Of a stretch of 64,000 nt of DNA, positions 17,433-26,371 are shown piece by piece. The position numbers and the translations under genes are program-made. The notes below the pieces were generated by a model, which did no database searches, was not told the origin of the DNA, and saw nothing but the letters and a program-made list of their open reading frames with translations. This stretch comes from Sulfuricella sp. T08 (GTDB lineage: Bacteria; Pseudomonadota; Gammaproteobacteria; Burkholderiales; Sulfuricellaceae), in NCBI RefSeq assembly GCF_000971475.1, contig NZ_DF967539.1, positions 1 to 64,000 of the forward strand, written 5' to 3'. Numbering within the stretch: the first letter of the stretch is position 1; each line of letters opens with the position of its first letter.

Positions 17433-18398
17433 TTGGGATATTCGTTGAAAACTCACTCGGACAAAACAAACGCCGGTATCAAGCAGATCACCATTGCAAC
17501 GCGCGAAAGCGCACTGGCAATGTGGCAAGCCCACCACGTCAGGCAACTGCTACAGGCATTATATCCGCAAATCGAGATAATAATTCTCGGCATGACCACC
17601 ACCGGCGACCAGATTCTCGACAAGACCCTGTCGAAGATCGGCGGCAAGGGCTTGTTCGTAAAGGAACTGGAACAGGCGATGCAGGAAGGGCGCGCCGACA
17701 TCGCGGTGCACTCGTTAAAGGACGTGCCGATGGTGATGCCGGAAGGATTTGTTCTCGCTGCCATCGGCGAACGCGAGGATCCGCGCGATGCTTTCGTTTC
17801 CAACCAGTTCAAAAAGCTGGAAGAGCTGCCGCCAGGCAGCGTGGTCGGCACTTCCAGTTTGCGTCGCCAATGCCAGATACAGGCGCGGTTTTCGACTCTA
17901 AAAATCGAGTCGTTGCGCGGCAACGTGCAAACCCGTTTGCGCAAACTGGATGAAGGCCAGTACGCCGCGATCATCCTCGCTGCGGCGGGGTTGAAGCGTC
18001 TTGGTCTGGGTGAGCGCATCACTTCTCTGCTGCCCACCGAGCAAAGCCTGCCCGCTGTGGGGCAGGGCGCGATCGGCATCGAGTGCCGAGCCGGGCGCGA
18101 CGATTTGATTGCCTTGCTGGCGCCGCTCAATCATTCAGACACCTCTGCCTGCGTCACGGCAGAGCGGGGGATGAGCCGTGCCTTGGGGGGAAGTTGCCAA
18201 GTGCCGCTAGGCGGCTTCGCCGAAATTGCCGATGGCGTGCTCCGCCTGCGCGGCTTCGTTTCCAGTGTCGATGGCGTGCGCGTGGTGCGCACGGAAGTGT
18301 CGGGCAAGCCTGGCGAGGCAGAGCAGATCGGCAAGGAACTGGCCCAGCGCCTGATCGGCATGGGTGCGGACAAGATACTGGCGGAACTCGAACACTAG
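17433..18398 (+). CDS. hemC: Porphobilinogen deaminase (hydroxymethylbilane synthase)
   Basis: About 321 residues. It polymerises four porphobilinogens into hydroxymethylbilane in haem and sirohaem synthesis. Key features are [15 protein letters not shown] at the N-terminus, [25 protein letters not shown], and the dipyrromethane-cofactor Cys in [11 protein letters not shown]. No ATG or GTG lies upstream of the conserved region, so the start is a TTG, either at 17433 or in frame at 17445. Both have poor ribosome-binding sequences. A 161-base MITE-like element begins at the base after the TAG stop and separates it from hemD. Confidence 0.95.
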   Translation: MGYSLKTHSDKTNAGIKQITIATRESALAMWQAHHVRQLLQALYPQIEIIILGMTTTGDQILDKTLSKIGGKGLFVKELEQAMQEGRADIAVHSLKDVPMVMPEGFVLAAIGEREDPRDAFVSNQFKKLEELPPGSVVGTSSLRRQCQIQARFSTLKIESLRGNVQTRLRKLDEGQYAAIILAAAGLKRLGLGERITSLLPTEQSLPAVGQGAIGIECRAGRDDLIALLAPLNHSDTSACVTAERGMSRALGGSCQVPLGGFAEIADGVLRLRGFVSSVDGVRVVRTEVSGKPGEAEQIGKELAQRLIGMGADKILAELEH

Positions 18399-18559
18399 GA
18401 GCCTGCCGGACTTATGATGAATCAGCTGCAAATCCGTCTGGGCGGGCCATATTTCATCGCTTTTTTGGTCAATAGAATAACTATTGACCTGCAAAACCGG
18501 CAAAATCTGTCCGCGTCCAGCCGAATTTTCGCCTTGATCCCTATAAGTCCGACAGGCTC
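18399..18559. mobile_element. MITE-like element with 17-base terminal inverted repeats
   Basis: A 161-base element bounded by GAGCCTGCCGGACTTAT (18399-18415) and its inverted partner ATAAGTCCGACAGGCTC (18543-18559), with one mismatch. It encodes no transposase. It begins directly after the hemC stop and ends 6 bases before the hemD ATG. The size and termini are those of a non-autonomous transposon (MITE). No clear target-site duplication is visible, so family assignment is open. Confidence 0.8.
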
Positions 18560-18565
18560 CCGGGG

Positions 18566-19348
18566 ATGAAACCGCTGGAAAATGTTGGCGTGGTGGTGAC
18601 CCGGCCGGCGCATCAGGCGGGAAATCTGGCTGACTTGATCGAGCGCGCTGGCGGCAGGGCGATCCTGTTTCCCACGCTGGAAATTTTCGATGCGCAGGAT
18701 ATGGGCTCCTTATCCGGGGTGATCGACCGGCTGGAACAGTTCGACCTGGCGATTTTTATCAGCCCCAACGCGGTTAACAAGGCGATGAACCAGGTTCGGG
18801 CAAAACGAACCTGGCCACAAAGTTTGCGCTGTGCGGCGGTGGGCAAGGGCAGCGGGAAAGAGCTGGAACGTTTTGGTTGCGAAGATGTGCTCGTGCCACC
18901 TGGCCGTTTCGACAGTGAAGCGTTGCTGGCATTGCCCGAATTGCAGGATATGGCCGGCAAGCGGGTGGCGATTTTTCGCGGGGAAGGCGGGCGCGAACTG
19001 CTGGGCGACGAGCTGACCCGACGTGGCGCCGAACTGACCATGGTCGAGTGTTACCGGCGCGGCAAGCCTGTCAGCGGGGATGTCGGTCAGCTGCTTAACC
19101 AGTGGGTGCGCGGTGAAATAGACGCAATAACCGTGACCAGCGGTGAAAGTATGCGCAATCTGTTTGATCTGGTGGGCAAACTTGGGCAACAATGGCTGAA
19201 AAAGACGCCGGTGTTTGTGTTCCATGAAAATATTGCCGAGGTGGCGCGCGAGTTGGGGGTCGAGCAGGTTCATGTTACCCCGGCGGGCGATGAGGGCTTG
19301 CTGAGGGGGTTGGTCGAGTGGCGGAAAAAGACGAGAGAGCGGGCATGA
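18566..19348 (+). CDS. hemD: Uroporphyrinogen-III synthase
   Basis: A 260-residue cytoplasmic enzyme that cyclises hydroxymethylbilane with inversion of ring D. The sequence diverges as usual for the family but shows the typical features: GVVVTRPAHQAGNLADLIERAGG at the start, FISPNAV, AVGKGSGKEL, and the ITVTSGESMRNLF segment. The ATG lies 6 bases downstream of the MITE, so the ribosome-binding site is formed by the last bases of the element and the CCCGGGG that follows. The stop overlaps the hemX start as ATGA. The pathway context hemC-hemD-hemX-hemY is conserved in betaproteobacteria. Confidence 0.93.
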   Translation: MKPLENVGVVVTRPAHQAGNLADLIERAGGRAILFPTLEIFDAQDMGSLSGVIDRLEQFDLAIFISPNAVNKAMNQVRAKRTWPQSLRCAAVGKGSGKELERFGCEDVLVPPGRFDSEALLALPELQDMAGKRVAIFRGEGGRELLGDELTRRGAELTMVECYRRGKPVSGDVGQLLNQWVRGEIDAITVTSGESMRNLFDLVGKLGQQWLKKTPVFVFHENIAEVARELGVEQVHVTPAGDEGLLRGLVEWRKKTRERA

Positions 19349-20406
19349 GCGAGAATACACAGGACAGGCAAGAGGAAATTCCGGTGCCGGCAGAGGCAAG
19401 GCCGGCACTAGCGAGAGCATCCCGTTTCAATCTCGGGTTGGCGGTGGCAGTCGTGGCGCTGGTTCTGATCGGCTGGCAATGGCTGGACAGCCGGCAGCAC
19501 GGTAATGTTCTCGAGCAGAATCTGGGCCGTCGCCTCGCCGAATTCGACAGCCGCAACAAGGAAAGCCAGATCGTTGCGGCGCGGGCACAGGAGGAATCTC
19601 GCCAGGCGATGGTCAAGCTCGGCATGCTGGAGCAGAAGCTGACTGAATCGCAGAACCAGCAGGTGGCGCTGGAATCCCTTTACCAAGAGCTGTCGCGTAA
19701 CCGCGACGAATGGGTGCTGGCCGAGATCGAACAGGTTCTGCTGATCGCCAGCCAGCAATTGCAGCTCGCCGGCAATCCCAAGGCCGCATTGATCGCGCTG
19801 CAAACCGCCGACAGTCGCTTGCAACGGCTCGACAAACCGCAGTTCATCAGCCTGCGCAAGGCGATTGTCACCGATATCGAACGCCTTCAGGCGCTGCCGG
19901 CGGTCGATGTGGTCGGTCACAGCCTGCGCCTCGACAGTCTGGCCAACATGGTGGACGACTTGCCGCTGGTGATCGGCAGTGAGCTGCCCGCCGACCGGGT
20001 GGCGACGAAAGCGCGTGGCGATGAGCAGCCGCTGGCCAAGCTGGGCCGGGAAATCTGGCTGGACATGAAGCAGCTGGTTCGCATCCAGAATATGGAAAAC
20101 CCCGATGCGCCGCTGCTCTCCCCGACGCAAGCCTATTTCCTGCGGGAAAACCTGCGGCTACGCTTGTTGTCGGCGCGCATCGCCCTGTTGCGGCACGACG
20201 AAGTCACCTACAAAGCCGACCTGAAAGCGGCCGATGCCTGGCTGCGCCGTTATTTTGACGTCAAGGCCAAGTCTACCCAGACTGCGCTTGGGGTTCTCAA
20301 GCAGCTTGCCGGCGGCCCGCTAAGCATCGAGATGCCGGATATATCCACCAGCCTGAATGCGGTGCGTAACTATAAACTGGTGCGCGAAAGGTCGGGGATC
20401 AAGTGA
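19345..20406 (+). CDS. hemX: HemX-like membrane protein
   Basis: A 353-residue inner-membrane protein with one transmembrane helix (residues about 33-53, LGLAVAVVALVLIGWQWL) followed by a large periplasmic helical domain that starts as a coiled-coil. It matches the HemX family encoded after hemD in many Proteobacteria. The name is historical, since it is not the uroporphyrinogen methyltransferase and its molecular role is unsettled. I chose the ATG at 19345, which overlaps hemD as ATGA and follows a GAGAG-type ribosome-binding site, over the GTG at 19318. The stop overlaps hemY as GTGA. Confidence 0.87.
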   Translation: MSENTQDRQEEIPVPAEARPALARASRFNLGLAVAVVALVLIGWQWLDSRQHGNVLEQNLGRRLAEFDSRNKESQIVAARAQEESRQAMVKLGMLEQKLTESQNQQVALESLYQELSRNRDEWVLAEIEQVLLIASQQLQLAGNPKAALIALQTADSRLQRLDKPQFISLRKAIVTDIERLQALPAVDVVGHSLRLDSLANMVDDLPLVIGSELPADRVATKARGDEQPLAKLGREIWLDMKQLVRIQNMENPDAPLLSPTQAYFLRENLRLRLLSARIALLRHDEVTYKADLKAADAWLRRYFDVKAKSTQTALGVLKQLAGGPLSIEMPDISTSLNAVRNYKLVRERSGIK

Positions 20407-21584
20407 AGACGCTGTTCTGGATTCTGGCTATCCTGGCCGCTGCGGTGGCGCTGACGCTGGCTGCCAAACATAATGCCGGTTACGTGCTGCTGGTTTATTC
20501 CCCGTACCGGATCGAGCTGTCTCTCAACCTTTTTGTGACCCTGCTGCTGGCGGTTTTTGCCGCAGGCTATGGAGCGGTGCGTCTGGCGGTGCATACCTTG
20601 AACCTGCCTGCCTATGTGCGCACCTTCCGCCAGGAACGGCGGCGCGACAAGGCGCGCGAGGCGATGGACGATGCATTGCTATCCTTCTATGAAGGGCGCT
20701 ACGCCAAAGCCGAGAAATTTGCCGCCATAGCGCTGGAATCGCAGGAAGCGCCTCTGGCCAACTCCTTGCTGGCAGCGCACGCCGCCCATGAACTGAAGGC
20801 TTACGACCGACGAGATGGTTATCTGGCTCATGCCGAGCAGGTAGGGCGGGATCGGCCGGAGCCACGGCTGATGACCCAGGCCGAGCTGTTGCTCGATCAG
20901 CGCGATTTCCAGCAGGCGCTGCATTCCTTGAAGGAATTGCAGGCCACGACACGCAAAAATCTCGCGGCATTGCGGCTGGAATTGAAGGCCCAGTTGCAGG
21001 CCAAAAACTGGGATCAGGTGTTGGTGTTGGTTGCCCAGTTGGAAAGACGTGAAGCGATAGACCCGATTCAGGCCGCACAGCAGAAAATCAGTGCCCACCA
21101 GGAAAACCTGAAACGCAAGCGGCAGAATTTGGCTGACTTGCGCGAATACTGGCAGAAAATTCCCAGTGCCGACAAGACCAACAGCAAGATCGCGCTGGCT
21201 GCGGCGCAAGGTTTCCTGGTCTTCCGCGAGTGCCCAACCGCAATGGCGATCCTGACCGATAGCCTGGAAACTCAGTGGGACAGCGAGGTGGTCAGGTTGT
21301 ACGGCGAATGCCTGGGTAAGGACACGCTGAAGCAGATCGAACGCGCCGAGAACTGGCTCAAGCAGCACCCGCAGGATGCCGCGCTGCTGCAGACGTTGGG
21401 CCGGCTATGCACAAAGCAGGAGCTGTGGGGTAAGGCGCAGAGCTACCTGGAGGCTAGCCTGAGCATCGAACCCAATGCCGGGACGCACCTGGAGCTGGCG
21501 CACTTGCTGGAGAAAATCGGACGCGCCGACGAAGCCGGCAAGCATTACCGTGAGAGCATGGCGCTGCTGCCGCAGCGCAACTAA
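20403..21584 (+). CDS. hemY: HemY-like TPR membrane protein
   Basis: A 393-residue protein of the HemY_N family. It has two N-terminal transmembrane helices (residues about 4-20 and 40-65) and then a long alpha-helical TPR array extending to the C-terminus (for example AQSYLEASLSIEPNAGTHLELAHLLEKIGRADEAGKHY). It is not the protoporphyrinogen oxidase that shares the name in Gram-positive bacteria. It begins with GTG overlapping the hemX stop, so hemD-hemX-hemY are translationally coupled. A coordinating role for tetrapyrrole enzymes has been suggested for the family but is unproven. Confidence 0.9.
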   Translation: MKTLFWILAILAAAVALTLAAKHNAGYVLLVYSPYRIELSLNLFVTLLLAVFAAGYGAVRLAVHTLNLPAYVRTFRQERRRDKAREAMDDALLSFYEGRYAKAEKFAAIALESQEAPLANSLLAAHAAHELKAYDRRDGYLAHAEQVGRDRPEPRLMTQAELLLDQRDFQQALHSLKELQATTRKNLAALRLELKAQLQAKNWDQVLVLVAQLERREAIDPIQAAQQKISAHQENLKRKRQNLADLREYWQKIPSADKTNSKIALAAAQGFLVFRECPTAMAILTDSLETQWDSEVVRLYGECLGKDTLKQIERAENWLKQHPQDAALLQTLGRLCTKQELWGKAQSYLEASLSIEPNAGTHLELAHLLEKIGRADEAGKHYRESMALLPQRN

Positions 21585-22221
21585 TCAACAATCTTTTTTC
21601 CGCCGATTGGCGCCGATATCGGCGCCAATCGGAGGTTACTATACTGCTCCGAATTCAAAACACCACCGATTCTGCGGTCGTTTCGTCGCCAAATTGAATG
21701 CCAGTTACGGACCGCCGAGCAGCTGCTGCCAGATGTTTTTTTATACTGAAACCGATCATTCGACTGGGTGCGTATTCTGTTCCAGTGTTGTCAGTTGCTG
21801 TAATTCAAAATGGCCGTCCCAAATACTCTAAACCGACCGCCCGGTTGATTTGGGTTTCTTGAGCGGCCGCTATCTGGCAGAGAGTAGTCCCAATAAAAGC
21901 TGATTGACTGACAGCTTGTTCAGGCAGAAGTGTGCCAGTTCCAGTCACTGACGCAGTGTTGAAGTCGCTCTGACGGAAGTCCGGTCTTTTCGCGATAGGA
22001 GACCTTCAGGAACATGAATGCTATGCCGGACCGTCGGCCAAACCGTACCGTGACGAGTTTCTATAATGTCGGCCGGAACGATCCAACCGAATGACCACTA
22101 TCCAAAATCTCGAACTAGAGTTATCGACACTGTCATTTACGAGCGTTGCTAAAATATACAGCTGAATTGGTTGCGCCTTTTCGCGTAGTTGGTTCAAATA
22201 CAAGACACGTGATTCTTGGGG
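21585..22221. other. Long intergenic region after hemY
   Basis: About 640 bases with no supportable gene. Apart from the perfect 30-base palindrome at 21603-21632 I see no defined element. The only frames present are short and lack ribosome-binding sites and family resemblance. The stretch separates the hem operon from a convergent diguanylate cyclase gene and may be decayed sequence. Confidence 0.5.
21603..21632. repeat. Perfect 30-base palindrome downstream of hemY
   Basis: CCGATTGGCGCCGAT is followed directly by its exact reverse complement, with no loop. It lies 19 bases after the hemY stop. A run of T precedes rather than follows it, so it is not a standard intrinsic terminator on the plus strand. 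It could still form a cruciform or an RNA stem protecting the 3' end. Confidence 0.85.
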
Positions 22222-23280
22222 TTAGAAAAGCTCAACTTCTCCGTGCATCCGTTTGGAAGTAAGTTGGCCGGATTCGATCAGCGTTGTATAGCACTGTACT
22301 TGGTTTCGCCCGTGCTCTTTGGCGTAATAGAGTGCTTCGTCTGCATTGCCAAGAGATACCGAAGCCAACTGCGAGTGCCTTATAGGTGCAAAGCCGATAG
22401 AAACCGTTACACGGCCTACCTGCGGGAAGGAATGTTTGATGACCGTGGTGCAAAAGCGCTCCAATGATATGGTGACGTTTTCAAAATCTATGTGACGCAT
22501 TAGCACTACAAATTCCTCGCCACCGAAACGGTATAGCCTGTCCTGCTGTCGAAATGACTTACGCATCAGGTCTGCCATCAATATCAGAACTTCATCGCCA
22601 TACAGGTGCCCAAACTGATCGTTGATACGCTTGAAAAAATCAATGTCAATTATAGCAAGCCAATAGTCATCACTGTTGATGGTACGTCGCTCGTTTTCGC
22701 TTGATGGATTTGTGCGGCTTACCGCAGACAACAAATTCGCCATGCCGTGGTCAAAGGTCTTGCGATTCAGCAAGCCGGTGAGTTCATCGTGTTGACTATC
22801 TTTCAGCAAGCTGAGAAAGTTTCGATAGACCCCAACAATCCCTTCAATGACATCAATTTGATGGGGGGTTAAAAGGGCTTTGGTTTGTACTTCGAAAAAA
22901 GCGGCAACCTCATTACCCAATATGACAGGAAGATAAGCGATCAACCCGTCATCTGCGCGAATTTCAGTCAAGGCTGGTTGGGGGGAGTTAAGACATGATA
23001 GGTAAGCCGGATGGCTGCCGATTGATCCGAGTTCTGCATTCGAGGGGAAATCAATGTTGCACTGTACCGTGCCGTCTTGAATCCAGGCAGCAAGCGCAAC
23101 CCTGCTTTGATCGTCACGCTTGATAATTTGGAAAAGACTGATGTACTCGAAATGGAGCAAATCCCTGAGTGCGCTCAGGACGCTGACGTTCAGGGGCACA
23201 ACGTCCCTATGCCGAGTCAATGCTTCGACATGGCTTAACAAATCACGCTCAACAGATCTTTTTTCGTCGCCCATAAACAA
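22222..23280 (-). CDS. Diguanylate cyclase with N-terminal GAF-like sensor
   Basis: A 352-residue cytoplasmic protein. Residues about 15-155 look like a GAF-type sensory domain (ALRDLLHFEYISLFQII... AYLPVILGNEVAAFFEV). Residues about 165-330 form a GGDEF domain with active-site GGEEF at 253-257 and an intact RxxD inhibitory site (R244-Q-Q-D247). It should synthesise c-di-GMP with product inhibition. No membrane segment or signal peptide is present, so the input is probably cytoplasmic. It stands alone on the minus strand between an empty stretch and the decayed Hpt gene. Confidence 0.92.
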   Translation of the reverse strand: MFMGDEKRSVERDLLSHVEALTRHRDVVPLNVSVLSALRDLLHFEYISLFQIIKRDDQSRVALAAWIQDGTVQCNIDFPSNAELGSIGSHPAYLSCLNSPQPALTEIRADDGLIAYLPVILGNEVAAFFEVQTKALLTPHQIDVIEGIVGVYRNFLSLLKDSQHDELTGLLNRKTFDHGMANLLSAVSRTNPSSENERRTINSDDYWLAIIDIDFFKRINDQFGHLYGDEVLILMADLMRKSFRQQDRLYRFGGEEFVVLMRHIDFENVTISLERFCTTVIKHSFPQVGRVTVSIGFAPIRHSQLASVSLGNADEALYYAKEHGRNQVQCYTTLIESGQLTSKRMHGEVELF

Positions 23281-23510
23281 GCATACACTGACAGCTGCAT
23301 TGTCAGCAATTTTCAGGGAATGGACGGGGGTTATCCAGAGCCAAGCGGAGGGTCAGTGGCTATGACTGCCGGCAGGGGAATAGGCTGGGCACGGATTTTG
23401 AGTTTTTCATTATTATTTGCCATAAGCAGACACACCGCCAAGTGTTCGAGTAATCACTGGCCTGGGAAGATTGCTCTCCTCGCTACGAAGCGGGATGATT
23501 CCTTCATGAC

Positions 23511-23970
23511 TTAAGCGCTCTTGGACAGAAATATTTCAAGACGGTCCAGCAGTTCGCGCACTTGCTGCCTGTCTGCTTCGCTGGGTGGGGCTTGTGTTTC
23601 TTTTGGCAAGGCCGTGAGCCGGGCTATGGTCAGAGTGGGCTGCTCGGCTTCAAGCATTGAGGCCAGGCGTTCGATTTCTTCGACGGGAACCTGTTCGCGG
23701 ATATTCGCTTCCAGCTCGACTGCCAAAGCCTGAATCTGGCTGGTGCCGAGGGTGCCGGCAGTCCCTTTGAGGGTATGTGCAAGAAGCCGGGCTGCGGAAA
23801 TCCCCGGTGGCGTAACGCTCGCGCAAGGTGCGCATGTCGCTCCATGACTTTGCGCGTATTGACGCACAGCTGGGCCAGGCTCACTGTATTGTCGCGCACG
23901 CTCTTGAGTCCAAGTTCCACGTCGATGTCGGGGATGGCGGCTAGGCGCGCAGGGGCTAGTTCTTGACGCA
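23511..23970 (-). pseudogene. Decayed C-terminal Hpt domain of a hybrid sensor kinase
   Basis: The phosphotransfer (Hpt) end of a multidomain histidine kinase, broken by frameshifts. On the minus strand one frame reads LAAIPDIDVELGLKSVRDNTVSLAQL. The next gives VRQYAQSHGA (near 23867), a third gives MRTLRERYATGDFRS (near 23835-23795), and the second frame resumes with AARLLAHTLKGTAGTLG, which includes the Hpt phosphohistidine motif, and continues to the stop. Placed end to end these pieces give a normal kinase C-terminus, so at least three indels are needed. The kinase, receiver and sensor parts are missing. Its 5' edge overlaps the end of the capA-like gene, which suggests a deletion junction there. 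Confidence 0.78.
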
Positions 23971-24951
23971 GGCCGTCGCCTTCTCCTGCCCTCTTTCCCA
24001 ACATGATCCCAAGGACTGTGGGACTGGATGGGGGGTTCCTTGGTGGTCTATATGCGCTACAAAGGTACGCCATGAGCGTATACCCGTGCGGTCTGCTTCC
24101 AGGCGCAGCAGCCAGCCGGTGTTGCTGGCTTGATCGCTGAAACCGTCAAATACGAAGTTGCCCAGGCTGTAGATGATGGGCTTGCCTTGGTACTGCTCCA
24201 CATCCTGGGTCACGTGGGGGTGCCCACCCACTACGACATCGGCACCGGCATCAATCATGAGCCGAGCCAACTGTCGCTGGCGTGGGCCTGCTAAGCTTTC
24301 ATGCTCCCAACCCCAGTGCATGACCGGGATTACCAGATCAGCGTGGTAACGGGTGCGTGCGGTGCGGATATCAAACTGGACTTGCTCATCCTCGCTCCAG
24401 GCGATGCCGGGCTTGTCAAAGTCGGCTTCAAAACTACGAGGGAAAAACTCATTGTATCCCAGCAGTGCAATCCGCAAGCCATTGCGCTCTATCACCAAGG
24501 GCTTATGGGCCTGGGCCAAGTTACGCCCGCCGCCAAAGTAAGTGATTATTTGCCGATCAAGAAGGTCCAGCATTTCGCCAAAGGCGATGGGCCCGTAGTC
24601 GCCAGAATGGTTGTTCGCCAGGGCAAGTGCATCGAAGTGGCGTTGGAGCACCTTCAGGGTGCGCGGGTGTGCGCGGAAGGTATATGGCTTCTCCGACTCG
24701 GGCGTACCCGTGGTGGCCACCACGCATTCCAGGTTGCCCACACGAATATCTGCGGTATTCAGAAGTGCGGTAAATGGCGCAAAGGGATCTCGCCCGCTCT
24801 TGATGACCTTGCCCGGCGATTCGTCGAGCATGATGTCGCCGACAAAAGCTATCGACACAGTCGGCTCTGCCTTTGGTGTTTCTGCCGAGGCAAGCTCACA
24901 AAAAATCAGGCACAGTCCTGCCACCAGACCCCAATAATAAGTTCGCTTCAT
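23956..24951 (-). CDS. CapA-family (metallophosphatase-like) periplasmic protein
   Basis: A 331-residue secreted protein of the PGA_cap/CapA family. A signal peptide (MKRTYYWGLVAGLCLIFCELASA) precedes a calcineurin-like phosphoesterase core with metal-binding motifs: GDIMLD, GNLECVV, ANNHSGDYG, HWGWEHE and GGHPHV. Relatives include CapA/PgsA of poly-gamma-glutamate synthesis, but no other capsule genes are present and the substrate is unknown. I chose the ATG at 24951, which overlaps the preceding gene as ATGA. The last 30 or so residues are atypical and run into the Hpt remnant, so the C-terminus may have been replaced by the deletion that created it. Confidence 0.85.
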   Translation of the reverse strand: MKRTYYWGLVAGLCLIFCELASAETPKAEPTVSIAFVGDIMLDESPGKVIKSGRDPFAPFTALLNTADIRVGNLECVVATTGTPESEKPYTFRAHPRTLKVLQRHFDALALANNHSGDYGPIAFGEMLDLLDRQIITYFGGGRNLAQAHKPLVIERNGLRIALLGYNEFFPRSFEADFDKPGIAWSEDEQVQFDIRTARTRYHADLVIPVMHWGWEHESLAGPRQRQLARLMIDAGADVVVGGHPHVTQDVEQYQGKPIIYSLGNFVFDGFSDQASNTGWLLRLEADRTGIRSWRTFVAHIDHQGTPHPVPQSLGSCWERGQEKATACVKN

Positions 24952-25403
24952 GGTGCTGCCTCTAGCAGCGCACATTCGTATTGTAGCTCCCGCTCCAAGC
25001 GGGGGGAGTATACGTAGTTCACTCCGGTTAAGGCTGCGGGCAATGGGTTTGGCTGAACAACGGGCGCCGCATATTTGGCTTCGTGCAACAATACCGGCTG
25101 ACGCTTTGGGTGATCATAGGTATAAAGCTTTATGTATTCTACCTGCCGTGCGTCGCCCACCACCACAGCCTTGAAGCGAAACCGCCCGTTTATGTCGATG
25201 GCTTTGACTGTGTAGGGGTCGTTCACCGGCGTAAACTCCAGCACCTGGGTGCTGCCACCCTGATCAATTTTGCAGCGCAGGAGGGGAGTCGCTAATGTTG
25301 CAGCCGGAAATAGACCGACTATCAGGAATCCTGTCGATATGACGGACCGAACCCAGAAGGCGAAATGGGACGTCGGAGCTGCAATAAATTTTGACATCGT
25401 CAT
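24948..25403 (-). CDS. Secreted protein of unknown function
   Basis: About 151 residues, not recognised. It has a probable signal peptide (hydrophobic ISTGFLIVGLFPAATLA) followed by a small, mostly beta mature domain with two Cys residues (LLRCKID near the start of the mature part and YECALLE near the end) that could form a disulfide. The start is uncertain: ATG codons at 25403 and 25397 are most compatible with the signal peptide, while 25439 would add a hydrophobic non-signal stretch. It overlaps the CapA-like gene by 4 bases, so the two are cotranscribed and may act together in the cell envelope. Confidence 0.6.
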   Translation of the reverse strand: MTMSKFIAAPTSHFAFWVRSVISTGFLIVGLFPAATLATPLLRCKIDQGGSTQVLEFTPVNDPYTVKAIDINGRFRFKAVVVGDARQVEYIKLYTYDHPKRQPVLLHEAKYAAPVVQPNPLPAALTGVNYVYSPRLERELQYECALLEAAP

Positions 25404-25465
25404 ATATAATCGAACACAAAAAATCATACTGTATGACACTCTTCGATTTCTCTAGGTGGGCTTTT

Positions 25466-26284
25466 TCATGCTGGTTTGTGCCCCACGCTGATGATCACTT
25501 CCACATTCAGCCAAATGCCTTGTTCGGTAGCGAATTTTTCAATTTCTGACCGATGTTCCTGCTTGAAGCTTGTCAATGCGCCTTCCGAAAGCTGGTTGAG
25601 CAAGCCGCGGAAACCGCTGTACCACAAAATATCCCACCAGTCGTCGAAGCCAGTAAGGTGATAGCCCGCCTGCATGGTGTGCGTGTTTACCCGCTCCATC
25701 CCGGCGGCCTCGTAAAGGGCACGGTGCTTGGCGGCGTCATCCAGTCGCTTCCATGACAATGGGGGAAGCTCAACTCCATGAGTTTGGATGCGGTCGATAA
25801 AGCTCTGAGACAGCGGTTCCATTACTGCACCGGTAAAACTTGAAATGCCGATGGTGCCGCCCGGTTTGATGTGGCTCGCAATGATCTTGAACGCCGCCTC
25901 CATCTCAGGCAGAAAGAAAATGCCGAAGCCGCAGACCGCGGCATCGAATTTGCCGGCACCGAAATTCATGGATTCAAGATCGGAGCAGAGAAAGCTGATG
26001 TTTCCGTGATGTTGGGCCAATGCCTTGGCTCTGGCTTTTTCCAGCATTCCTTCAGATAAATCGACACCCGTGACGTGCCCATGGCTTAGCCGATGAGCGC
26101 ACGCCAGTGTCACCGTGCCGGTGCCGCAGGCTACATCCAGAATGTGCTCGTCGCCGGAAAATGCCATGTTGTTGGCCAATTGGTCCGCCGCATTGATGAA
26201 AAAACGTAGCGCAGGCTTGTCGTAACCCTCTGAGGCGGCGTCGAAGGTGTCCTTGATTTTGTATTTACGGGTTAAGCTATCCAT
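25466..26284 (-). CDS. Class I SAM-dependent methyltransferase (UbiE-like)
   Basis: A 272-residue cytoplasmic methyltransferase. The SAM-binding motif I is VACGTGTVTL after ILD. Motif II-type GVDLSEGMLEKAR and motif IV-type DAAVCGFGIFFLPEM follow, the order found in the UbiE/COQ5 and arsenite methyltransferase relatives. The C-terminal third (residues 165-272) is not conserved enough to assign a substrate. It stands between the unknown secreted protein and the transglutaminase-like gene, all on the minus strand, but with gaps of 60-90 bases, so cotranscription is only possible. Confidence 0.8.
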   Translation of the reverse strand: MDSLTRKYKIKDTFDAASEGYDKPALRFFINAADQLANNMAFSGDEHILDVACGTGTVTLACAHRLSHGHVTGVDLSEGMLEKARAKALAQHHGNISFLCSDLESMNFGAGKFDAAVCGFGIFFLPEMEAAFKIIASHIKPGGTIGISSFTGAVMEPLSQSFIDRIQTHGVELPPLSWKRLDDAAKHRALYEAAGMERVNTHTMQAGYHLTGFDDWWDILWYSGFRGLLNQLSEGALTSFKQEHRSEIEKFATEQGIWLNVEVIISVGHKPA

Positions 26285-26371
26285 TGCTCATTCCTGATCC
26301 AAATTCGGTTAGCTAATTTCAATGTCAAGCCACTACGGCGGCGTGAAGCTCGTTTGAGCCCGGTTCTTTGA

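Noticed and set aside
22021-22203. Minus-strand frame of 60 codons in the long gap after hemY
   Set aside because: No ribosome-binding site or family resemblance. Treated as non-coding.
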